NCBI GenBank assembly: GCA_030765045.1
Contig: CM060962.1
Span: 98,353,412-98,417,411, forward strand
DNA from: Tenodera sinensis
Lineage: Eukaryota > Arthropoda > Insecta > Mantodea > Mantidae
Length of the DNA stretch: 64,000 bases
Reading direction: 5' to 3'
The notes below the pieces were generated by a model. That model did not search any database and had not been told where the DNA came from. It saw only the letters and a list, made by a program, of their open reading frames with translations. This document shows, piece after piece, positions 32,701 through 42,825 of this stretch. Position numbers and translations under genes: made by a program. The number at the start of each line of letters is the position of its first letter. Position 1 is the stretch's first letter.

Positions 32701-33755
32701 CTGACTTTTTTTAACTGTTTCAAAATGTTACATTGAATTGCATTATATATACTTGATGTAATTTATCTTATCATTTTCATTTTAGAAGCTCTTATCTTAT
32801 AACGTTTTAGATCAATTCAAAGGGTTTTGTAGTTTAAATACTACTGTGACTTGATTTGGTCTCTGTGACTGTTAGAATTTTTGTTATTATATGTTTGTTA
32901 ACAAGTACATCCTGGACTTAATCTGATTTTTCCTGCACTGATTGTTTTGCTGGACCTCTGTCCTTCCTTATACTGTATTCATCTACTTGGATAGGTCCTT
33001 TACTGGTTTTAGAGTTACCGCACATCTTTCACGCATATAAAGTTTGGCATTGCTGTTGCTTAATTGGGAACAATGTATACATACCCATGAGGCAAAACTG
33101 TATTCATGTATGTATAGGTGTGAAGCAGTTTCTTGTGCAAGCCCTCTGAGACAACAGAGACTGACTTCACTTGTCATATAAACAACTATGGATAAAATGG
33201 TCATTGATTGATGGTACAACAATTGAAGATATAATGTAAATACCATGATGTAAAAGATTTCAAGATTTATATGTAATACTTTAATAAAACTGTTCTAAGC
33301 AGTGATAATTTGAATTAACTATTTGTTACAAGTTTGAACTGTGATATAGGCCTTGTATGGTCGTTCATAGTGCTTGGTCATTGATCAGGATTTTGTTTAC
33401 CATTTACGAAGCATTTCTCCAAAAACCAAAAACCGATCTGTACTGCGGCTGAGATTCATGAATAAGAATTGTCATGCTCTCTGTCTGAGGCTAAGCTGTG
33501 GTGCATAATACGTGACAAGACATCTAAACATCCAACAGATATAAAAAAACCTGTTACACCCATATGAGAGTTGAGTTAATAAAAATATTAATTCTAAAAC
33601 CTGCCATTACTGACACAGGTTAATCAACAGTGAACTAATAAATCATATATTTCACAACTGACAATCAGTGTTAAAATTGGAGCAAAAGTTTTTAATCAAA
33701 AGGTAAGCAATAATGACAGCTGAGATTTCAAGGTTGGAAACTTCAAGTCTGATTG
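29741..33755. other. Long AT-rich intron segment, no gene
   Basis: About 4 kb without a recognisable exon or autonomous element. A solo Penelope end with CTTCACTTATCTTAGTAATG and the identical 23-nt motif lies at 32078-32155. T-runs occur at 32340-32360, and a short GA run near 32444-32455. Open frames here are short and motif-free. Confidence 0.5.
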
Positions 33756-33759
33756 GTAT

Positions 33760-34535
33760 TGATACCGAAATTTAGATTTCCAATCGAATGGGCTTGATAA
33801 AGACACATTTTAATTTAATTGCCGGATGTGAGATTTGCGATAAGTGTTAAGTAATAACATAAATAGATGATAGAGCAGGAAGTGTTGTAAGGTGAGCAAG
33901 ATATGAGTAAATAATAGTCGTTAAATTTGTAGGATAAACGCATTATTAGTTTAAAATTAACGAGTCATGACGTCATACTACATAGTTTAAATACACGTTC
34001 GAAAGTCAAGTCTACCAACCTTAAAAGTCGCGCGATATATTTAATAAAATATAAAGTAAACATCGTTTAATCCTAAAAAGGTAATTATATATTCAAAATT
34101 CATAAAAGAACATGTTATAATAGAAAGGGACATTTCTAAATTGTGGGAAAAGGAAATAGCATTTTGGATACGAGGCTTTCTTGGATGACGTCATGACATT
34201 CAAAATTGAAGTGAACGGTTTCTTAGCGTGGGTAAGCGAGAAAGCGTCTGGTCACTAGCCCAGACCAGTACGGTACGTTGAGCTGTGCGGACGTGAGTGC
34301 GATTCTTCTGCGTGTAGCAGATCGGCATAGCTCCCGCATGTATCTAAGATGCAATAAATAGTATGCAAAGATTTTCTTGGGTTGTCTATTACACACCTAC
34401 GCAGACCCGAGATAAAGAGATCTCAAGCTGAGCTAGCGGGAAAGAACCAAATCAACGGGCAACAACTAGAACCGAACAACGACTCCAGCTTAAAATGGCG
34501 ATACATCGAGAAGCGAGCAACGACTTCCAGCTTCA
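33760..34535 (+). repeat. 5' LTR
   Basis: Starts TGATACCGAAATT and ends CGACTTCCAGCTTCA. Contains two palindromic TGACGTCA sites (33968-33975, 34186-34193), consensus CRE/bZIP sites, and an AATAAA signal near 34354. Pairs with 39201-39976. Confidence 0.95.
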
Positions 34536-34537
34536 AA

Positions 34538-34555
34538 TGGCAACCCAACGTGTGG
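34538..34555 (+). promoter_or_regulatory. Primer binding site candidate
   Basis: Two bases after the LTR, TGGCAACCCAACGTGTGG starts with TGG, as expected for pairing to a tRNA 3' CCA end. I cannot name the tRNA from memory. Confidence 0.55.
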
Positions 34556-34671
34556 CGTCGAAAGAATGGACCAACCCCAAGACGACCGAGCCAGCATCGA
34601 ACCAGCAGACAAGAAGGTGCCCAGCGTGTCAACATCTGTGAAACGTGTAGTGAACAAGTTTAAGTGCAGTT

Positions 34672-34693
34672 AAAAAAAAAAAAAAAAAAAAAA
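34672..34693 (+). repeat. A-tract in the retrotransposon leader
   Basis: A run of 22 A in the leader before gag. Confidence 0.9.
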
Positions 34694-34703
34694 TAGTCAA
34701 ATA

Positions 34704-36767
34704 GTGAAAATATTGAAAATTTTGGTGAGTAGAAAAACACATGTAAATAGCTTAGAAATGGAAGACAGTGATAGCGATTTTCTAGGTTTTGAGAGTCCGG
34801 AAATTGAGAAAAGTGTAAGTAGGATGGAAGAATATAGTCAGAATGTAATTGGTAGCAGAATATGCCAAGAAGTAGAAGATCAGAACGTTAGAGAAACACC
34901 TAGAGGTAGTTCAGAAATGTTTAGTAGTAATTCAGAAAGGCCAGCAATTATGTCAGAAATAGAGAATATGTTTCAAAAGATAATGAAAAAGATGAGTACA
35001 GAGTTAAGTCAAAAGATAGATGAAAATAGTAAAGAATTAAGAACAGTGAAAAAGATGAGTACAGAGTTAAGTCAAAAGATGAGTACAGAGTTAAGTCAAA
35101 AGATAGATGAAACTAGTAAAGAATTAAGAACAGAGTTAGGACAGAAATTAGAGAAGGGACAACAGGAATTGGGAATGCAATTGGAGAATCAGAAGAGAGC
35201 TTTAGAAACCTTTAGGGAAGAAGTTAGGGAGGAAATTAATAAAGTCAGTAGTGAAGTAAAAGAAAATAGAGAACAGGTTAAGGGAGAATTAGAGACAATA
35301 AGGCAAGAAGTAAAGAATTCTGAAAAGAAATTAGGTCAACAAGTGAGTGAAAAATTAGATAAAGAAAGGGAAAAAGTAACATATAGATTAGACAAACAAA
35401 GGGAAGAAATTAGAGAAGAGTTACAGGGGTGTAAAGTTAGAATAGAAAGATCTGATGTAGAAAGTGAAAGGCAGGCTAGAAATTTGGAGGATGTTACAGA
35501 CCAAATAAAAGGGGTAGTAACAGAAATTACTCAGGTAAAAGAGGCCTTAGAAAATTTGAAATTAAATGAAAATGCATGTAATCACAACAATCTTAATAAT
35601 GAAGCTGCAAGAAACGAGGCAATACCAGGTGTATCAGCTGACATTTCAATGCAAAATAGGGGTAACAGTAATTCCCATTCTGATCTCGGAAATAGTGCAG
35701 GGACAGGTGACAATTCAAATTTACATTGGCCTAACCATGTCTTAAATGAAATGACACGTCCAGTTTTTGAAAATGAAGATTCAGATGATCCTAAAGCCTT
35801 TTTAGAAGGGTTACAAGAGTACTTCACGGTGAAACGTATACCAGAGGAGTACAAGATGGTGATAGTAAGAAAATGCCTAAAGGGTAATGCTGCTAATTGG
35901 CTAGGCCTTTCTATGGGTAACAATAATGATTACAGGACCTTTAGGAACATCTTTTTAACCAGATATTGGGGAGCTAGTAGGCAGGCTAATATTAGAGTTG
36001 AATTAAGCAATGGAAAGTTTAATCCTAGATCGGAGGAATCGATGGTCAACTATTTTATGAGAATAGCGAGAAAATCGAAGATGTTGGATCCTCCCTTAGA
36101 TGAAAAAGATCTAATAAATATAGTTACTCCACATTTTCCGGAAACGCTTCAACACTACCTAATCATAGCCCGACCCGATAGCATTGCAGCTATGATCGAA
36201 TTATTATCAGCCTTAGAAGTCAATAAGCCAAAACACGCATTTGGAAATAAATATGAAGAAAAAGAAACTGTCAATTCTTTCGGGCAAGGGGCACAGTATT
36301 ATCAGAATAGAAGTGAGATTAGGGAAAGATATAAAGGACCAGTACCAAGGATGGAATCATTCCGGTGGGAAAATCAAGGTAGATATAACCAGGAAGGGCA
36401 TCACCAAAATAGAAATGGTAATCAAAGGGGAAGAAATATAAGGGTGAATTATATGAATACAAATAGATTTGATCGAGGTAGACGGGGACGTTATTTTGGA
36501 CATAGTAGAAATTCAAATGATGGGTATTGGACAAACGGAGATAATGAGTTTAGACCGAGGTCACCAAGACAGGGAGAAAGGTATTCTAATGGACGAAATT
36601 CCCCCGAAAATGCGGAAATGGTTGAGGCCATTAACACGGTCAAAAACATGGTAGGAAGTAACCCCGATTTAATGCAGGAAAACAGAAGTAACAATTCGGG
36701 AAATAGTACAGGAGCAATACCTAAAAATCAGGGAAACGCCAGACCCGGTCAAACGCGCCTTCAGTGA
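34704..36767 (+). CDS. gag: LTR retrotransposon Gag polyprotein (intact, up to 687 aa)
   Basis: The structural capsid protein of the element. The first methionine-like codon of the frame is at 34704; the ATG at 34758 (MEDSDSDFLGFESPEIE) is a good alternative start. Residues about 90-290 form a long charged coiled coil with an internal repeat (STELSQKIDE unit, three copies). The capsid-like retrotransposon gag domain runs about 350-510 (VFENEDSDDPKAFLEGL, YKMVIVRKCLKGNAANWL, SMVNYFMRIARKSKML). The C-terminus is rich in Arg, Gly and Asn (RGRRGRYFGHSRN) with no CCHC knuckle, so basic residues may bind RNA. The frame is unbroken and overlaps pol by about 43 nt with a -1 shift signal at 36731-36776. 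Confidence 0.9.
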   Translation: MKILKILVSRKTHVNSLEMEDSDSDFLGFESPEIEKSVSRMEEYSQNVIGSRICQEVEDQNVRETPRGSSEMFSSNSERPAIMSEIENMFQKIMKKMSTELSQKIDENSKELRTVKKMSTELSQKMSTELSQKIDETSKELRTELGQKLEKGQQELGMQLENQKRALETFREEVREEINKVSSEVKENREQVKGELETIRQEVKNSEKKLGQQVSEKLDKEREKVTYRLDKQREEIREELQGCKVRIERSDVESERQARNLEDVTDQIKGVVTEITQVKEALENLKLNENACNHNNLNNEAARNEAIPGVSADISMQNRGNSNSHSDLGNSAGTGDNSNLHWPNHVLNEMTRPVFENEDSDDPKAFLEGLQEYFTVKRIPEEYKMVIVRKCLKGNAANWLGLSMGNNNDYRTFRNIFLTRYWGASRQANIRVELSNGKFNPRSEESMVNYFMRIARKSKMLDPPLDEKDLINIVTPHFPETLQHYLIIARPDSIAAMIELLSALEVNKPKHAFGNKYEEKETVNSFGQGAQYYQNRSEIRERYKGPVPRMESFRWENQGRYNQEGHHQNRNGNQRGRNIRVNYMNTNRFDRGRRGRYFGHSRNSNDGYWTNGDNEFRPRSPRQGERYSNGRNSPENAEMVEAINTVKNMVGSNPDLMQENRSNNSGNSTGAIPKNQGNARPGQTRLQ

Positions 36768-36776
36768 GAACTGGGT
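36731..36776 (+). promoter_or_regulatory. -1 ribosomal frameshift signal at the gag/pol overlap
   Basis: The heptamer G GGA AAC (36731-36737) is in the gag frame as X XXY YYZ. Five nucleotides later a 7-bp stem can form: ACCCGGT (36743-36749) with ACTGGGT (36770-36776), including one G-U pair, loop 20 nt. The pol frame is open from 36725 and lies at -1 relative to gag; gag stops at 36765-36767. The heptamer is within the overlap. G GGA AAC is a known slippery site in some retroviruses. Confidence 0.75.
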
Positions 36777-38422
36777 ATCATAGTAATGATTGTGATAAGT
36801 ACTCGGAAATAAATAGTCCTGGAAGGCAAATGATGATACAAAAGAAAAGAGAATGGAAAAATAGAATTGACGAAAACGAAAAAGTAGGAGATCCACCTAA
36901 AATCAAAATTGGAGTAAATGGAAAACAATACAATGCAATTGTAGATACGGGATCAAATAGCACAGTATGCTCACAAAATTTTTATGATAATTTACAAAGT
37001 AGTGGTTTTAAAGTAATGTCTTTACCAGTTAATGGGATATATTGCTCGCTAGCTGTGGGAAAACGAAAAGAGAGAGTAAAATTTCAAGCAATGATAAATA
37101 TTGAAATAAATGGGAGAATACTAGGAATTTTATTTCTGATTGTAGGAAGACTTGTGACAGATATTATAATAGGTTGTGATTGTCTTTATGCCTGGGAAGC
37201 TGTGGTGAATTTTAAAAACATGATTGTAGAAATGAAAGTTGAAGATGAGACCATTATAGTGCCTTTTGTGGAAGATAGTAGTTCAGAAACTATTGTACGA
37301 GAAAAAGAGGAAGAAGAAATCCAAGGGGATACATTCTTTGTAGAATATGTTAAAGTAGGAGCTATGGAATTAACTGAAGTAAATGTCAAAGAGTACAGTG
37401 TCGATAATAAAGAAAATGTAGAATGGGATAAAAATGATTTCATAGACAATTTGAGGTTTTCTGATGCAACTAGGTACTATGATAGGGAGAGTAGTGAAGA
37501 CTTAGAAGAATTGTTGAGAAAAAAAGTAACTCAGGCTGATCAACTAAATGAACAACAGAGGGATAAACTGTTTGAAATATTAATCCGAAATAAAGAAGTA
37601 TTCTCTGAGAAACCTGGTAAATGTAATATTTATACTCATTCGTTTGAGATGATACCTATCAAACCTTTTACACATAAAGCAAGAGCTATCCCTAGTACAA
37701 TAAGAGAAGAGGTAGATGCAGTTATAAAGTCAATGTTAGAAGATGAGGTTATTGAGATTTCGAATTCAGAATTTGTGAATCCCCTATGTATTGTAAATAA
37801 GGCCAATGGAAAGATTAGGGTGACATTAGACTCGAGAAAACTAAATTATTGTTCATCATACTTTCCATCAGGGAATCCAACAGAACGTGTCCTCCGAGAT
37901 ATAGGAATTTATTTACGTGTACTTACACATCATAATCACAAGGATTGGGTGAAATATTGTCCATTGATAGAAAAGATTATCAATCACACCATTAATGTAA
38001 CTACTGGGTTTGCCCCAATAAAATTAATGTTAGGAATTGAACCAGAACCAATATTAACCGGGGTACCAAAAATACTGAAAATTAATGACATTCAGTTAAG
38101 TGAAGAAGAAAGAGCGAAAATTGCTTTTGAACGAATCAAGAAAAAGGCAGAGAAGCGAAAATTAAAGAAAAAGAGTAGAAAACATAAATGGGAACCTAAG
38201 ATAGGCGATTGGGTACTAGTTAAAGACCATAAGTTATCAAGTGCGTTGCGAGGTAGGAACAAAAGGATGGAATTGTTATATAAAGGTCCTGCAGAAATTA
38301 TATCCAAATTTGGTTATCATACCTATGAATTAAAAGATGTTAAAAATGAAAAATGTCTGGGAAGATGGCATAAACAACTCCTTCGACCATACAAGAAACC
38401 GTGTGGTACCTTGGAACCTTGA
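36764..38422 (+). CDS. pol: LTR retrotransposon Pol, internally deleted (protease plus RT start fused to integrase C-terminus)
   Basis: The frame is open from 36725 and is entered by -1 frameshift. Residues about 50-160 are an aspartic protease with YNAIVDTGSNSTVC (DTGS active site) and DIIIGCDCLYAW. The RT N-terminus follows (KPFTHKARAIPSTIREEV, NPLCIVNKANGKIRV, TLDSRKLN) and stops before motif A and the catalytic YxDD. The next residues, SSYFPSGNPTERVLRDIG, belong to the end of the integrase core; RNase H, the zinc finger and the DDE residues are gone. Then the integrase C-terminus (NVTTGFAPIKLMLG, WEPKIGDWVLVKDHKLS, YKGPAEIISKFG). The frame is kept across the junction near 37845-37860. The product could not reverse transcribe or integrate alone. 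Confidence 0.88.
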   Translation: MRTGYHSNDCDKYSEINSPGRQMMIQKKREWKNRIDENEKVGDPPKIKIGVNGKQYNAIVDTGSNSTVCSQNFYDNLQSSGFKVMSLPVNGIYCSLAVGKRKERVKFQAMINIEINGRILGILFLIVGRLVTDIIIGCDCLYAWEAVVNFKNMIVEMKVEDETIIVPFVEDSSSETIVREKEEEEIQGDTFFVEYVKVGAMELTEVNVKEYSVDNKENVEWDKNDFIDNLRFSDATRYYDRESSEDLEELLRKKVTQADQLNEQQRDKLFEILIRNKEVFSEKPGKCNIYTHSFEMIPIKPFTHKARAIPSTIREEVDAVIKSMLEDEVIEISNSEFVNPLCIVNKANGKIRVTLDSRKLNYCSSYFPSGNPTERVLRDIGIYLRVLTHHNHKDWVKYCPLIEKIINHTINVTTGFAPIKLMLGIEPEPILTGVPKILKINDIQLSEEERAKIAFERIKKKAEKRKLKKKSRKHKWEPKIGDWVLVKDHKLSSALRGRNKRMELLYKGPAEIISKFGYHTYELKDVKNEKCLGRWHKQLLRPYKKPCGTLEP

Positions 38423-39200
38423 TTTCATGTAAAAAAAAAAAAAAAAAATTCGAAGTGTCATTGTATATTGGCGCCCAATCAGCTTTGAGATAAAATGTAA
38501 ATGTTAGCTTACTTGAAAATCATATATTGGTCAGGTACTTACATATTCATGAAAAATGCAGAATGTGAATTGCTATATACTACAAAGAGCTTAAAAATAT
38601 ATTGTATAGAGCTCACAATAACAGCTTCAAAAAGATTGTTAAAATGTTCATCTCCGCATGGAGAGAAAACAGAATATTTACTTTGTAAACATTTGTTAAA
38701 ATATTTAGATGTATAGATAGTTATCACAGCAAGACAAAGAAAGAACTTGTCTGAAGAGTGTAATGGATTTATATAAATATATGTACATTTTAGTGCTTAA
38801 AGGATCTAGTACAGATATGTGTTACAATAACAAAAGTGAAAAATCACAGTGCAAGTGATAGTGAGAGCGAAGTGAGCAAACATGAACTAAAAGAAGGAAG
38901 TATAAAGAAAGACTCTTGAAATTTAACCTTTATATAAAAGCTTCACAGAAGAAACCATAACATATTGTAATTAGTATTTAAGGATTAATGTTTAGTCAAG
39001 TGTACAATTGTTTGTCATGTTAAAAAGATTAATGAGAAGATATGTTAATAACCAATTTCAAAACAGTGTAATTGAAAATTGTATATAATGGGAGTGTTGC
39101 CGATTATTCAAAATACAGGAGTAATTTTTAATTTTTCTTTCGGGCAAGACATTTACATTATTTTATTATGAAATAATAAAATAACATAAATGGGGGCATT
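38423..39200 (+). other. LTR retrotransposon 3' region without env
   Basis: Begins with an A-run (38431-38448). No env-like frame; the 71-codon frame at 38501-38716 has no signal or TM pattern of an envelope. A polypurine candidate (AAATGGGGG at about 39188-39196) lies just before the 3' LTR. Confidence 0.7.
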
Positions 39201-39976
39201 TGATACCGAAATTTAGATTTCCAATCGAATGGGCTTGATAAAGACACGTTTTAATTTAATTGCCGGATGTGAGATTTGCGATAAGTGTTAAGTAATAACA
39301 TAAATAGATGATAGAGCAGGAAGTGTTGTAAGGTGAGCAAGATATGAGTAAATAATAGTCGTTAAATTTGTAGGATAAACGCATTATTAGTTTAAAATTA
39401 ACGAGTCATGACGTCATACTACATAGTTTAAATACACGTTCGAAAGTCAAGTCTACCAACCTTAAAAGTCGCGCGATATATTTAATAAAATATAAAGTAA
39501 ACATCGTTTAATCCTAAAAAGGTAATTATATATTCAAAATTCATAAAAGAACATGTTATAATAGAAAGGGACATTTCTAAATTGTGGGAAAAGGAAATAG
39601 CATTTTGGATACGAGGCTTTCTTGGATGACGTCATGACATTCAAAATTGAAGTGAACGGTTTCTTAGCGTGGGTAAGCGAGAAAGCGTCTGGTCACTAGC
39701 CCAGACCAGTACGGTACGTTGAGCTGTGCGGACGTGAGTGCGATTCTTCTGCGTGTAGCAGATCGGCATAGCTCCCGCATGTATCTAAGATGCAATAAAT
39801 AGTATGCAAAGATTTTCTTGGGTTGTCTATTACACACCTACGCAGACCCGAGATAAAGAGATCTCAAGCTGAGCTAGCGGGAAAGAACCAAATCAACGGG
39901 CAACAACTAGAACCGAACAACGACTCCAGCTTAAAATGGCGATACATCGAGAAGCGAGCAACGACTTCCAGCTTCA
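39201..39976 (+). repeat. 3' LTR
   Basis: Same length as the 5' LTR; only one difference seen (G at 39248 against A at 33807). CRE-like palindromes at 39409-39416 and 39627-39634. Confidence 0.95.
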
Positions 39977-39980
39977 GTAT

Positions 39981-40410
39981 AGAAGGACTTTAGATTCCAT
40001 TTCAAAAAGTTTGTTTCTTGATCTGATTTGATTCTAAACCAAAATAGATTAAAAGCAAATGTTAAGAAGTTTAATCATAAACAAAATATTTTAAAAACTA
40101 GGAATGTTTTTAGAAAAAGGAGTTGATAAAACACAGTCCATTAGATGGCTCTCATTCTTTCTTGGGGTTCAGGATTTTGAACTGCATTAGTTATGCTCCT
40201 TGTGTTTATCTCTAAACCAGTTTCTCTGTTACATATTATGACAATATTAGAAACACAGAAACCACCTCACCAATCTGTCCAATTATAAGAAATCTTTAAA
40301 AAAATATAACCTTTTTCAGCTCTACACAGCTTTCATGAATTTTTTCAGATATTTAAAAACTCTAAAGTACTTTGTCTTTGCTCTATCTCAAGCATACGTT
40401 ATACACTCAC
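39981..40410. other. AT-rich intron
   Basis: Between the LTR element and exon E; nothing recognised. Confidence 0.5.
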
Positions 40411-40481
40411 CTGAATCTGAGATTCTATCAGCGATGGTGAGATCTGTTCCAGGAACTCAATTGATTTTACTTGCTTCTTAG
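40411..40481 (-). CDS. SZT2: SZT2 exon E
   Basis: Short exon (71 bp) encoding KKQVKSIEFLEQISPSLIES. Acceptor CCTTCTGCAG|CT at 40482-40483 and donor ATTCAG|GTGAGT at 40409-40410, both good. It supplies two bases to the split codon left by exon D and ends in phase 0, as exon F requires. Identification rests on phase and splice sites between well-recognised neighbours; the peptide itself is in a poorly conserved linker. Confidence 0.8.
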
Positions 40482-40603
40482 CTGCAGAAGGAATAAAAAT
40501 AGCAATATTTAAAACTCTAATATAAATCGACAATCAGAGATCATTGGGTTAACCAGAAGCTTTGGCAAATAAGTATCTTTCTCTTATACAATAACTGAAA
40601 ATT

Positions 40604-40765
40604 AGAAAGGAAAGAAAAGGAAAGAAGGGAAAGGAAAGGAAACAAGGAAAGGAAAGAAAGGAGAAGGGGAAGAGGGAGTAGGGAAGGGATGGGAAGAAAG
40701 GAAAGATAGAAAGAAACAAAGTGAGTGAGGAGAGAGACAGAGAGATAGAAAGAGAGATAGAGAGA
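40604..40765. repeat. Purine-rich low-complexity tract
   Basis: GGAAAG-type repeats shading into (GAGA)n. Confidence 0.85.
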
Positions 40766-41166
40766 AGTCAGAGACATGAAGGATCAAGTTCTGGTGTACT
40801 TTCTGCTTATCCCTCACAACATTTACAATAATAACTTGTTTGTATGCAGTTTTGTTTTCTTTTTTACCTAAAAATGTACTCATGATTGTAAGTTGCCCTT
40901 GGGGTACTTATTTCAGATGTGAGATTCCCTAGTGGTCTGCCAGAAAACAGGAATTGGTTGGGGAACTTAATGTCATACTAGCAAGTTGCCATGGTAGCTC
41001 AGTGGTTAAAGCAGCTGTACATTGTTTAAAACCATCAGTAACTTGGGTGGCATAAAGTAACAGTTACCATCTACATGAGTACTTCCCTGATTACAGCATA
41101 AATAATGCCAGACTATCAACATTTCTTATAGCAAGCTTTAATTGGTCATTTTGGTTGAAATATGTT

Positions 41167-41394
41167 GTTGTTGTTTTCTAGTGCCTTGCATCTGGCAATG
41201 AAGCTATTAGCATTCGTGCTTTCCAATACTTTTGAACTGTAGTTTCTTCTGATCTTAATGCTTCACAGGTTTTCAAGTGGTCTTCGTTCATTTCTGCTGG
41301 ATCGTTACACAGGACACATATTGGTGAGGCTGAGATACCTATTCTGTAGAGATGACTTACTAAGCAGTCGTGATTTGTCAATAGTCGGAAGGCT
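41167..41394 (-). mobile_element. 3' fragment of the RNase H LINE family
   Basis: Encodes LLTNHDCLVSHLYRIG and CVLCNDPAEMNEDHLKTC, the C-terminal finger of the LINE at 2405-6628, and ends in AACAACAACAAC. Target-site duplication GGTTRAAATATGTT at 41153-41166 and 41395-41408 (one mismatch in 14). 5' truncated to about 230 bp. Confidence 0.85.
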
Positions 41395-41903
41395 GGTTAA
41401 AATATGTTAAACTTAAAAATAACAAAAATGTCAGTAGAAGGTGGCTGCAGCTGGTTGTTTTGCACAAAAACACAGCTAATATGTTAGCTTTCTTAAAAGC
41501 TCTTTCTTCTCCATTTATAAAGAGCAATTAGTATAGATGTATAAGAGGTTCAAGAGAAAACTTTCTGTAAGTAAACTGCTCAGTTCATTACAAATAACCT
41601 GAGAGATGAAAATGTACACTTTGTGATATACTGGCAGTGAGCAGAGTTAGGATGAAGCAAATGCTGCTGAGCTTCTTTGCTTTCTAATTGCTTTAAAGCA
41701 ACTTCGGGAGCTATCACAAATAAGTTAAGATTTTCATTTCTGCACACTCTCAATGTGTTCCAGATAGAAATTCTCCACCAGCAAGTGGATATATCTGGCA
41801 ACATAGCACTATATCATAAGTACCTTTTTTCCATGTGCCTTTATTTCTGAACACTATATAAAGCAAATTTGTTTATGCAAATAAGTGAAGTCCGCTCACA
41901 AAC

Positions 41904-42179
41904 CTCTGCTGGGTGTAGGAGGCTCAGAGCTTGGTGCTGGATGAACCACAGAAGATGGTGATGTTACTGCTGATGAAGCTGCTGATGCTGATGTGCATAT
42001 TTGTAGGATTCTAGGTGATACAGAAGGCTGATGAGGAATGACAGTCACTGGAGCAGTGAGGAAATGGAACTCCATAAGAAGGTCCCAAGTGGCATGACGT
42101 ACTGAACTACGTAGTTTTTGGGTTAAAGACTCCAAGTTGACCCTTCCTTGTTTCCAAATACGGAATTCCAAAACAGGTA
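41904..42179 (-). CDS. SZT2: SZT2 exon D
   Basis: Begins PVLEFRIWKQGRVNLE, then SLTQKLRSSVRHATWDLLME, then FHFLTAPV, which match the SZT2 block I recall as 'LRVWEKGNISIQQLEEKLRAAARQAL'. The remainder is Ser/Pro-rich (HPAPSSEPPTPSR), a disordered linker. Acceptor GAGTTTCAG|TA at 42180-42181, donor GCAGAG|GTTTGT at 41902-41903. It takes two bases for the codon started by exon C and ends after one base (276 bp). Confidence 0.9.
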
Positions 42180-42569
42180 CTGAAACTCAATGTAGAATAA
42201 TGCTCTTAATATATTAACGTATGCAGTAAAATTAAAGCAGTTTATGACTGACATAAATAATCATTTGGAGAACCAAGGTTTACTGTCTAGGAGCAATCCA
42301 CCAGTTTTATAACTGCATGGTTATTTTCTTTATTTTCAACTGCTGAAAAGATAGGGCTACAGCAAGAGTTATTTCATATATTGGTACATAAATTTGGCAA
42401 GTTTGTATGCTTTTTATCATTCAATGTAGTTATATTTGAGGTTTTTTTTAAAACTTATAATCATATTTTCTTTACATGCTTCGGAAACCTTAGTTCCCAT
42501 CCCCAGCTAACAACTGACTGGCTGATAGATGTACATGTCTTAGCAGGTTCATATCACCATCACCAGAAA

Positions 42570-42818
42570 GCCTGCCTTGGTAGCATGATGGTTAGCATGT
42601 CTGCCTCACATTCAAGAGGTCGTGAGTTCAAATCTCACTTAGGGTAAGTTATCTGGGTAAGGTTTTTTCTGAGGTTTTCCCTTATCCTGAGAAGACGAAT
42701 GTCAGGTAACTTAAAGCTCCATGAACCTTGGGCTCATTTGAGCATCATTTCACCCGTTTCATTCATTCACCATCTGATATGACATTACGTTGGAGGACGT
42801 TAATTTAAAAAAAAAATG
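42570..42818 (+). mobile_element. SINE family B, copy 1 (tRNA-derived)
   Basis: tRNA-like head with TGGTTAGCATGTCTGCC (A box region) and GAGTTCAAATC (B box), a body with TTCTGAGGTTTTCCCTTATC and GGGCTCATTTGAGCATC, and a 3' A-run. Short flanking duplication CCAGAAA (42563-42569, 42819-42825). Family shared with 44990-45167, 60439-60716 and 63530-63640. Confidence 0.85.
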
Positions 42819-42825
42819 CCAGAAA

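Larger units (their letters stand above)
33756..39980 (+). mobile_element. Gypsy-type LTR retrotransposon, internally deleted, recently inserted
   Basis: Two 776-bp LTRs (33760-34535, 39201-39976), TG...CA ends, 4-bp target-site duplication GTAT (33756-33759, 39977-39980). The interior holds a primer-binding-site candidate, gag (34704-36767), a -1 frameshift signal and a shortened pol (to 38422). No env-like frame. The LTRs differ at one position that I could find (A at 33807, G at 39248), so the insertion is young. RT catalytic region, RNase H and integrase core are absent. It lies antisense in the 16-kb SZT2 intron between exons F and E. Confidence 0.92.

Noticed and set aside
38501..38716. 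Possible envelope gene in the LTR element
   Set aside because: Only 71 codons, no signal peptide, transmembrane or fusion-like pattern.
40985..41025. tRNA-like GGTAGCTCAGTGGTTAA
   Set aside because: Only an A-box-like half is present and no B box or cloverleaf follows; probably a SINE scrap.
42585..42645. Possible tRNA gene
   Set aside because: It is the head of SINE family B, repeated at 60645-60711 in the opposite orientation.
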